Of a stretch of 7,087 nt of DNA, positions 1 through 4,705 are shown piece by piece (within the stretch, counting starts at the first letter, position 1; each line of letters opens with the position of its first letter). Location of the stretch: assembly GCA_039915085.1 (NCBI GenBank), contig JBDSOC010000093.1, positions 1-7,087 of the forward strand, given 5' to 3'. A program made the translations under genes and the position numbers. The stretch comes from JACMLD01 sp039915085. Its GTDB lineage: Bacteria > Bacteroidota > Bacteroidia > Chitinophagales > Chitinophagaceae. The notes beneath the pieces are model-generated. The model was not told where the DNA came from and ran no database searches. It worked only from the letters and a program-made list of their open reading frames with translations.

Positions 1-54
1 GATAAAGGGGTAACTGTTGTATTGCAATTACCAATCGTACACCCTGTAAAATAA
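1..54 (+). CDS. Sensor histidine kinase, C-terminal end only (partial)
   Basis: The window opens inside an open frame that reads DKGVTVVLQLPIVHPVK and stops at TAA 52-54. The pattern G-V-T-V-V-L-Q-L-P is what the last beta strand of a histidine kinase HATPase_c domain usually looks like, where the G-x-G-T/S-x-x-x-x-x-L-P run closes the ATP-binding fold. The response regulator gene begins only 6 nt after this stop, the normal order for a kinase/regulator operon in Bacteroidota. Only 17 residues are visible, so sensor domains, membrane segments and the phospho-accepting histidine lie outside the window. The assignment rests on this short motif plus the neighbour. Confidence 0.6.
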   Translation, partial: DKGVTVVLQLPIVHPVK

Positions 55-60
55 TTTTGT

Positions 61-723
61 ATGCCGGTGAAAGAAATTAAAGTTGTACTTGTAGATGATC
101 ATGTATTGTTGCGCAATGGGCTGGCCAACCTGGTGAATAGTTTTGGCAATTACAAAGTTCTGTTTGAAGCCAATAACGGCAAGGATTTTACTGAGCGGTT
201 AACACCAGCCAGTACACCAGACATTGTTTTGCTGGATATTAATATGCCTGAAATGGATGGGTATGAAACAGCTTTGTGGCTGAAAAAAAATTATCCCCTG
301 GTAAAAGTGCTGGCGCTTTCCATGTACGATAATGAAAATGCTATTATCCGCATGTTCAAAGCCGGTGCAAAAGGATACATACTTAAAGATTGCGAACCAT
401 CAGAATTAAGGGCTGCACTTGATTCTGTTAACGACAAAGGGTTTTATTATTCTGAAATGGTAACCGGCCGGCTGATACACACTATCAACAAGCTTGATGA
501 TGAAGATAACTATACAAAAAACCTTATCCAGTTAAATGATCGGGAAATGGAATTTTTAAAACTGGCCTGTTCAGAACTTACCTATAAAGAAATAGCAGAT
601 AAAATGTTTTTAAGCCCTCGTACCATAGATGGCTACCGGGATGCTTTGTTTGAAAAACTGAATGTGAAAACAAGAGTGGGCCTTGTGATGTATGCTATAA
701 AAAATGGTATCGTTAGCCTGTAA
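61..723 (+). CDS. Two-component response regulator, NarL/FixJ (LuxR-type) family
   Basis: A 220-residue cytoplasmic transcription regulator of the usual two-domain length. The receiver domain spans about residues 6-125. It has the acidic pair D12-D13, the phosphoacceptor D59 in LLDINMPEMDG, the switch serine S87 in LALSMYD, and the invariant lysine K109 in YILKD, so it should be competent for phosphorylation. A linker leads to a LuxR/GerE helix-turn-helix at about residues 155-217 (LNDREMEFLKLA, then YKEIADKMFLSPRTIDGYR), which binds DNA as a dimer after phosphorylation. The ATG at 61 lies 6 nt after the kinase stop codon, so the two are almost certainly cotranscribed and are likely cognate partners. 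There is no Shine-Dalgarno sequence, as is usual in Bacteroidota. The target genes cannot be told from the sequence. The stop codon lies inside the base of a hairpin terminator. Confidence 0.93.
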   Translation: MPVKEIKVVLVDDHVLLRNGLANLVNSFGNYKVLFEANNGKDFTERLTPASTPDIVLLDINMPEMDGYETALWLKKNYPLVKVLALSMYDNENAIIRMFKAGAKGYILKDCEPSELRAALDSVNDKGFYYSEMVTGRLIHTINKLDDEDNYTKNLIQLNDREMEFLKLACSELTYKEIADKMFLSPRTIDGYRDALFEKLNVKTRVGLVMYAIKNGIVSL

Positions 724-756
724 CAATAAGGCCGCAAATTAACGGCCTTATTGTTA
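721..756. terminator. Bidirectional hairpin terminator between convergent genes
   Basis: A perfect 14-bp inverted repeat (721-734 pairing with 743-756; core AATAAGGCCG/CGGCCTTATT) with an 8-nt loop. It starts at the TAA of the response regulator gene. On the plus strand it is followed by a moderately T-rich stretch (757-763). The opposing persulfide dioxygenase gene ends at 765, so the same hairpin can stop transcription from both sides. The stem is seen directly; use in both directions is inferred. Confidence 0.8.
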
Positions 757-764
757 TTGTGTTA

Positions 765-2177
765 TTAGTTCAGTACACTTGTTTCTTTAGCAACCTGTAT
801 GTTTTTTTGTTCTTTTATGGTGGCCCATCCACCCATAACGTTGTAAAGATTGTGTATGCCCTGGCGCTTTAATAAAGATGCGGCAATAATACTACGGTAG
901 CCGCCGGCACAATGCACATACAGATTTTTAGTGTCATCCAGGTTGGCCATGCTCGCAGGATCAGTCATATCATTGAGCGGAATATTCAATGCACCTTTAA
1001 TATGGCCATCGGCAAATTCAGTCTCCCGGCGCACATCTACCACCACCATTTTTTTATCATGCGGCAAATCCATTGCCAGCTCATCTGCTTCTATTTCTAC
1101 AATCATATCAATTTTTTCGCCTGCCGCCTGCCATGCAGAAAAACTTCCTTCAAGATAACCTTCAACGGTAGAAAATCCTACCCTTGCCAGGCGCACAGCA
1201 GTTTCTTCTTCTTTGCCGGCATCCGTTACCAGCAATATGGTTCTATCAAACGGCAATAACATGCCGGCCCATTCTGCGAAACGTCCATCCAGTCCAATAC
1301 TGATAGCGCCGGGGATAAATCCATGTATAAAAACATTTGAATCTCTTGTATCAAGTATGATTACCGTGTCATCTTTTATTTTTTCTTTAAAAGCTGCAAC
1401 AGTTATTGGCTGTAATGCTTTGCTCAGCAATTTATCCAGGCTCTCATAGCCTTCTTTGTTAATTTTTGCATTTACCGGAAAGTATTGCGGTGGTTCGGCA
1501 AGGCCTTCAGTTACAACTTTTACAAAATCTGGTTTCGACTGTGCCTGCAAAGCGTAATTGGTTTTTTTCTCTTCCCCGATGGTGCTGAATGTTTCAGGAC
1601 CAAGGTTTTTACCACAGCTGCTGCCGGGGCCGTGTGCGGGGTATACAAGCACATCATCCGCAAGGGTTATAATTTTGTTTTGCAGACTGTCATACATCAT
1701 GCCTGCTAAATCTTCCATGGTTAATGTACTACCCTGTTGTGCCAGGTCAGGCCGGCCTACATCGCCCACAAAAAGTGTATCACCGGTAAAAACTGCATGC
1801 GCTTTACCGTCTTCATCTCTTAACAAATAGCAGGTGGATTCTAATGTATGACCGGGTGTATGTAATACTTCAATGGTTATTTTCCCTAATTTAAAAACTT
1901 CGCCGTCTTTTGCCACTTTTACAGGATAGTTGGTTTCAGTTTTTGGACCGTAAACAATGGGAGCGCCTGTTTTTTCGCCCAGGTCTATATGGCCGCTTAC
2001 AAAATCTGCATGAAAATGGGTTTCAAAAATATATTTGATGCGGGCATTTCTGTCGTTTTGAAGGGTAATGTATTCATCGGTATCACGCAATGGATCAATT
2101 ACAGCTGCCTCCCCTTCACTTTCTATATAATAAGCGGCTTCACTGAGACAACCGGTATAGAATTGTTTAATGAACAT
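765..2177 (-). CDS. CstB-like persulfide dioxygenase fused to two rhodanese domains
   Basis: Predicted cytoplasmic enzyme of 470 residues that oxidises persulfide sulfur and handles the product by sulfur transfer, as in sulfide detoxification. Residues 1-240 are a metallo-beta-lactamase fold of the ETHE1/persulfide dioxygenase type: THFHADFVSGH (H54, H56, D58), HTPGH (H110), FTGDTLF (D133), YPAHGPGSSCGK (H182). By comparison with ETHE1, H54, H110 and D133 would hold the single iron. A first rhodanese domain (about 255-355) has D319 where the catalytic cysteine should be, so it is probably inactive. A second (about 370-465) has an intact loop CAGGYRS with C423. This order (dioxygenase, dead rhodanese, live rhodanese) matches Staphylococcus CstB. 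An in-frame TTG at 2222 would extend the protein, but it lies inside the promoter; ATG 2177 gives the normal N-terminus MFIKQFYTG. An ArsR-type regulator gene sits just upstream on the same strand. Confidence 0.9.
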   Translation of the reverse strand: MFIKQFYTGCLSEAAYYIESEGEAAVIDPLRDTDEYITLQNDRNARIKYIFETHFHADFVSGHIDLGEKTGAPIVYGPKTETNYPVKVAKDGEVFKLGKITIEVLHTPGHTLESTCYLLRDEDGKAHAVFTGDTLFVGDVGRPDLAQQGSTLTMEDLAGMMYDSLQNKIITLADDVLVYPAHGPGSSCGKNLGPETFSTIGEEKKTNYALQAQSKPDFVKVVTEGLAEPPQYFPVNAKINKEGYESLDKLLSKALQPITVAAFKEKIKDDTVIILDTRDSNVFIHGFIPGAISIGLDGRFAEWAGMLLPFDRTILLVTDAGKEEETAVRLARVGFSTVEGYLEGSFSAWQAAGEKIDMIVEIEADELAMDLPHDKKMVVVDVRRETEFADGHIKGALNIPLNDMTDPASMANLDDTKNLYVHCAGGYRSIIAASLLKRQGIHNLYNVMGGWATIKEQKNIQVAKETSVLN

Positions 2178-2192
2178 ACCTGATAATTTAAG

Positions 2193-2222
2193 CAAAAGTA
2201 CTAAAAAACAAAAAAACGGCAA
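2193..2222 (-). promoter_or_regulatory. Bacteroidota-type promoter of the CstB-like gene
   Basis: On the minus strand, TTG (2222-2220), exactly 19 nt, then TACTTTTG (2200-2193) match the Bacteroidota housekeeping consensus TTG-N19-TAnnTTTG fully. The predicted transcript start is near 2188, giving a leader of about 11 nt before ATG 2177. This rules out the upstream TTG at 2222 as start codon. The -33 element lies in the arsR terminator. Confidence 0.75.
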
Positions 2223-2238
2223 CCTTTACGGGCAGCCG
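2210..2238 (-). terminator. Intrinsic terminator of arsR
   Basis: Read on the minus strand, CGGC (2238-2235) pairs with GCCG (2220-2217), and an inner CC/GG pair beyond a T-T mismatch and a G-T wobble extends the stem. The loop is 6 nt. Seven T residues follow immediately (2216-2210), then one G and six more T. It lies 21 nt after the arsR stop codon. The stem is imperfect, but the long T-run makes it convincing. Confidence 0.65.
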
Positions 2239-2258
2239 CTTAACAAATTATAGTGTAT

Positions 2259-2597
2259 TTAACTTATTATACCCAGCACCTGTTTATTTAGCTGTGCCAG
2301 CCTGTTTGCGTTTATAGAATAAGATATGTACTTGCCATCTCTGAAAGTTTCTACAATGCCTGCCCGTCTTAAAATAGCAAGGTGCTGAGAAGCAACTGAT
2401 TGCTCAAGCCTTAATTGTACATAAATCTCAGTTACAGTCATCCGTTGCTGATCTTCCAGCAAACGCATTATTTGCTGCCTCAATTTATGGTTAATGGCTC
2501 TTAGCGTTACGGCAGCTTTCTTTACCTGTAAAAAATCAATTTTAATGGGCTCTCCTTCCTGCTGCCTTACAATTAAATGATTGACAGATGTATGCAT
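2259..2597 (-). CDS. ArsR-family winged-helix transcriptional regulator, cysteine-free
   Basis: A 112-residue cytoplasmic DNA-binding protein with the ArsR/SmtB winged-helix fold at about residues 25-110. Visible parts are LRAINHKLRQQIMRLL (first helices), the helix-turn-helix MTVTEIYVQLRLEQSVASQHLAIL with recognition-helix residues QSVASQHL, then LRRAGIVETFRDGKYISYSI, the typical wing. Such proteins usually repress neighbouring genes and let go on binding a metal or reactive species. This one has no cysteine at all and no histidine cluster in its last helix, so neither the metal sites of ArsR/SmtB/CadC nor the dithiol switch of the sulfur sensors BigR/SqrR can be present. The gene lies directly upstream of the CstB-like gene, which it probably controls together with itself; that is inferred from position. 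No clear consensus promoter was seen upstream, so it may also be read from tsaB. Confidence 0.9.
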   Translation of the reverse strand: MHTSVNHLIVRQQEGEPIKIDFLQVKKAAVTLRAINHKLRQQIMRLLEDQQRMTVTEIYVQLRLEQSVASQHLAILRRAGIVETFRDGKYISYSINANRLAQLNKQVLGIIS

Positions 2598-2648
2598 GGT
2601 TAATACGGTTTTGGCATTAGTAAAATGTTCTCAGGATTCACACTGGTG

Positions 2649-2667
2649 TTAATAAGCATATTATCAA
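2649..2667. promoter_or_regulatory. Candidate ArsR operator (quasi-palindrome)
   Basis: TTAATAA, 5 nt, TTATCAA forms a 19-bp inverted repeat with one mismatch per arm (6 of 7 pairs). It is centred about 60 bp upstream of the arsR start, in the 100-nt gap between tsaB and arsR. Size and AT-rich symmetry fit an ArsR-family operator, but AT-rich DNA gives such repeats by chance, so this is tentative. Confidence 0.3.
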
Positions 2668-2697
2668 TATTTAAGCTTTAAAACAGTTATTAGCCCG

Positions 2698-3372
2698 TTA
2701 TTTTTTAGGAGCGTAAAAATCTTTAAGATAAATAGGTTCAGTATATGCCAGGTTTCCAAAAGTATGTTGCCCGAATTCATTGTTTGAAATAAACGCAATG
2801 TCGTGCGGTGTATAAAAAGAGTCCTTAAAAATTGCATTTTCATGCTGTACAAGTTCTTTCCATTTGCTGCTGCCACTTCCAAAAAAAATGATCTCATGTT
2901 TGTTTAGCCACTTTGAAAAAGAATCAGCTTCTAATATTATAGCACAGGGAGCGATCAGTTCATTTAACGCTGTATCATACAAGGCCGCGAATACTTCCAT
3001 TCGCCGGGCATCCAGCATTGGGCTTAGCAGTTGAGATGATGAAATTTCAACATTGGTTGCATACGCCATAATCTTAAGTGTATTCAGCGTGATTAATGGT
3101 ATGTTTAATGCGTAGCATAAACCTTTTGCTGTTGACATACCAACACGTAATCCGGTATAAGAACCAGGACCCGCTACTACTGCAACAGCATTCAAATCAC
3201 CTAACTGGTACGTATGATTATTGACATGCATCAATTCTTTAATTGCCACATGTATCCATGCTGCATGATCCATTGATTGCCCGTTTACCCGCTCCTGTAG
3301 CAGTTTTCCGTCAAGCGACAAGGAAACACTTGCCTGCGTGGTTGCGGTATCTATGTTTAAAATAAGCGGCAT
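2698..3372 (-). CDS. tsaB: TsaB, tRNA threonylcarbamoyladenosine (t6A) biosynthesis protein
   Basis: TsaB (formerly YeaZ) is a non-catalytic ASKHA-fold partner that dimerises with TsaD and, with TsaE, transfers threonylcarbamoyl to A37 of tRNAs reading ANN codons. The 224-residue protein has the expected signatures: the N-terminal strand LILNIDTATTQASVSL (3-18), the highly typical VAGPGSYTGLRVGMSTAKGL (66-85), LSPMLDARRMEVFAALYD (116-133) and the C-terminal PIYLKDFYAPKK. Length is normal for Bacteroidota. The ATG at 3372 gives MPLILNIDTA, the usual start. The gene ends 100 nt before arsR on the same strand, with no convincing terminator between them. Its leader region is 203 nt long and holds several inverted repeats. 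This is an essential housekeeping function in most bacteria and has no obvious link to its neighbours. Confidence 0.95.
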   Translation of the reverse strand: MPLILNIDTATTQASVSLSLDGKLLQERVNGQSMDHAAWIHVAIKELMHVNNHTYQLGDLNAVAVVAGPGSYTGLRVGMSTAKGLCYALNIPLITLNTLKIMAYATNVEISSSQLLSPMLDARRMEVFAALYDTALNELIAPCAIILEADSFSKWLNKHEIIFFGSGSSKWKELVQHENAIFKDSFYTPHDIAFISNNEFGQHTFGNLAYTEPIYLKDFYAPKK

Positions 3373-3575
3373 GCCAGGATGAATTTGTTATTGGTTTTTG
3401 TTAAACAAAAATTCTTAATAAGTAATACAGCGTGTGTATTTTTTTACACACTAACAACGTTGTAACCTGATAATAAAATTTTCTTTTACGACCAGATAAT
3501 TAATATTGAAATATTTTATCAAACAAAAGTAATTTGTTCAGTCGTTTTATTTTTTAATTTTATTACTCCGGGTAC
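3373..3575 (-). other. 203-nt gap upstream of tsaB with three inverted repeats
   Basis: No coding region is supported here. Read toward tsaB, the gap holds a -7 promoter match (3524-3531), the 10-bp palindrome ACAACGTTGT (3454-3463), a hairpin with 7-bp arms GTGTGTA/TACACAC and a 6-nt loop (3432-3451), and a near-perfect palindrome TTTTTGTT-A-AACAAAAA (3395-3411) close to the start codon. None has a T-run placed as in an intrinsic terminator on the minus strand. The gap is strongly AT-rich. Confidence 0.5.
3524..3531 (-). promoter_or_regulatory. Candidate -7 element of the tsaB promoter
   Basis: On the minus strand this reads TACTTTTG, a full match to TAnnTTTG and the same 8-mer as in the CstB-like gene's promoter. 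No TTG lies 17-23 nt upstream, so the -33 box is missing or degenerate. It would give tsaB a leader of about 145 nt, unusually long next to the other genes here. Confidence 0.4.
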
Positions 3576-4202
3576 TCATTGATTAATAGTTTCATTTGTT
3601 AATAATGCTGAAACTTCATATAAAATGTTTTCCCTGCTTAACTGATGAAGCAGGTCGTAAATGTTTTGTAAGCCAATTTTTTTACTCCATTCAAAAGGTC
3701 CATAGGGATAGTTTGTTCCTGTTTTCATCGCAATATCAATTTCATCCCTGGTACTTATTCCTTCATTAAGTGTATAATAAGCCTCATTTATAATTGTACT
3801 TATTATTCTTGCGCTAATCAGACCTGTTATATCCGGAACCAGTTTATAATCCCAGCCAAGTTGCTTACAAACATCCTGCACTATTTTTTCCTGTGCAGGT
3901 AATGCAGAGATCTCTTTAATATGTCTTTTTAAAAATGTTGGCCACGCATTGATACGTATAAATGGCTGACCAATTGCCGCAAGTGTATCAGTTACCGCAT
4001 TAATAAAAACAGGCTGTGGTAAAAAATTTTTCAGTAAGGAAATTCTTTCCCTGGTATTTTCAAACAGTAAATCAAAAACAACACAGGAATCTGCAGGTAC
4101 ATGCTGAGGTCCGTTAACAATGCAAACATTTGCGCCATCCAATGTGTTTTTTGAGAAAAACTCCTCTTTTAGCTCCTCATTGGTAATAACGGCCACCTTC
4201 AT
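3576..4202 (-). CDS. 3-hydroxyacyl-CoA dehydrogenase C-terminal-domain protein, degenerate
   Basis: A 208-residue protein whose second half (about 112-190, counted from ATG 4202) clearly resembles the helical C-terminal domain of 3-hydroxyacyl-CoA/3-hydroxybutyryl-CoA dehydrogenases. It shows the VPDITGLISARI segment, matching D-x-P-G-F-x-x-N-R, then NEAYYTLNEGISTRDEIDIAM and GTNYPYGPFEW. The first half should be the NAD-binding Rossmann domain but is short. It begins MKVAVITNEELKEEF, where GxGxxG should follow the first strand, and the usual H-F-F-N-P with the catalytic histidine seems replaced by RINAWP. Redox activity is therefore doubtful; a binding or changed role is possible but unproven. 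Full family members are about 280-300 residues. The frame extends to a TTG at 4220, but ATG 4202 is the first ATG and starts at the first beta strand. RidA diverges upstream; no terminator separates this gene from tsaB. Confidence 0.75.
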   Translation of the reverse strand: MKVAVITNEELKEEFFSKNTLDGANVCIVNGPQHVPADSCVVFDLLFENTRERISLLKNFLPQPVFINAVTDTLAAIGQPFIRINAWPTFLKRHIKEISALPAQEKIVQDVCKQLGWDYKLVPDITGLISARIISTIINEAYYTLNEGISTRDEIDIAMKTGTNYPYGPFEWSKKIGLQNIYDLLHQLSRENILYEVSALLTNETINQ

Positions 4203-4265
4203 TACTGGTAATTTTAACAAAGAAACTCCATTTCAGCCAAAAAACCGGGGACATCAGATTTTTTA

Positions 4266-4273
4266 TACATTTG
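4266..4273 (+). promoter_or_regulatory. -7 element of the ridA promoter, implying a leaderless transcript
   Basis: TACATTTG matches TAnnTTTG fully and ends only 4 nt before the ridA ATG at 4278. With the usual distance from this element to the transcript start, transcription would begin at or next to the start codon. No TTG lies at the -33 position (about 4244), so promoter strength is uncertain. Confidence 0.5.
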
Positions 4274-4277
4274 GCCT

Positions 4278-4658
4278 ATGGAAAAAAAAGTAATTAATAC
4301 AGGCAATGCGCCCGCACCCATCGGTCCTTATAACCAGGCAATACAATTTGGCAATATGCTTTTTATATCAGGACAGGTTGCCATTAACCCTGCTACCGGT
4401 AATATTGATGCTGCGGATATAATTGAAGAAACGCAGCAGGTGATGCATAACCTGGAATCAATACTAACTGAAGCCGGTATGGACTTCAATCATATTTTGA
4501 AAACAAGTATTTTCTTAAGTGACATGGCATTATTTGCTACTGTAAATGAAGTGTACGGCAAATATTTTTCAGGATATTTTCCTGCACGGGAAACGGTAGC
4601 AGTAAAAGGGCTCCCAAAGAATGTAAATGTAGAGATCAGTATGATTGCAGGGCGATAA
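4278..4658 (+). CDS. ridA: RidA family 2-iminobutanoate/2-iminopropanoate deaminase
   Basis: A 126-residue cytoplasmic protein of the RidA (YjgF/YER057c/UK114) family, which forms trimers and hydrolyses reactive enamine/imine products such as 2-aminoacrylate from PLP-dependent serine and threonine dehydratases, releasing ammonia and 2-oxoacids. The full family pattern is present: APAPIGPYNQAI (11-22, Y18), LFISGQVAINPATG (28-41), QVMHNLESILTEAG (54-67), and FPARETVAVKGLPKNVNVEISMIA (101-124). R104, equivalent to the substrate-binding Arg105 of enterobacterial RidA, and E119, equivalent to Glu120, are both kept, so this belongs to the active archetype subfamily rather than the arginine-lacking Rid groups. 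Position 106 is Thr where enterobacterial RidA has Cys107. The gene diverges from the dehydrogenase-like gene and converges on kbl. Confidence 0.94.
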   Translation: MEKKVINTGNAPAPIGPYNQAIQFGNMLFISGQVAINPATGNIDAADIIEETQQVMHNLESILTEAGMDFNHILKTSIFLSDMALFATVNEVYGKYFSGYFPARETVAVKGLPKNVNVEISMIAGR

Positions 4659-4679
4659 ACACAGTTTATAGTCTGTGTT
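4658..4679. terminator. Weak hairpin between convergent ridA and kbl
   Basis: AACACAG (4658-4664) pairs with CTGTGTT (4673-4679) around an 8-nt loop. It begins at the last base of the ridA stop codon and lies 27 nt from the end of kbl. There is no proper T-run on either strand. The place and stem fit a shared terminator, but its strength is doubtful. Confidence 0.4.
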
Positions 4680-4705
4680 AAGTTATGTATAGTGCATGGC
4701 CATGA

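Noticed and set aside
52..59. TAATTTTG, a full -7 promoter match just before the response regulator ATG
   Set aside because: The implied transcript start would fall inside or after the start codon at 61, there is no TTG at the right distance, and the element overlaps the kinase stop codon. Cotranscription with the kinase is simpler.
912..2183. Several plus-strand frames (64-115 residues) opposite the CstB-like gene
   Set aside because: All are antisense shadows of a gene with clear domain motifs; their translations show no family features.
2178..2222. N-terminal extension of the CstB-like protein from a TTG at 2222 (hydrophobic MPFFCFLVLLLKLSG)
   Set aside because: The extension looks like a signal peptide, but the TTG and following bases are the -33 box and spacer of a perfect-consensus promoter. 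ATG 2177 gives the family's usual N-terminus, and persulfide dioxygenases of this type are cytoplasmic.
2664..2897. 77-residue minus-strand frame overlapping the end of tsaB
   Set aside because: It lies in another frame of the well-supported tsaB gene and shows no recognisable domain.
4203..4220. N-terminal extension of the dehydrogenase-like protein from a TTG at 4220
   Set aside because: ATG 4202 starts directly at the first beta strand (MKVAVI), and the six extra residues match nothing in the family.
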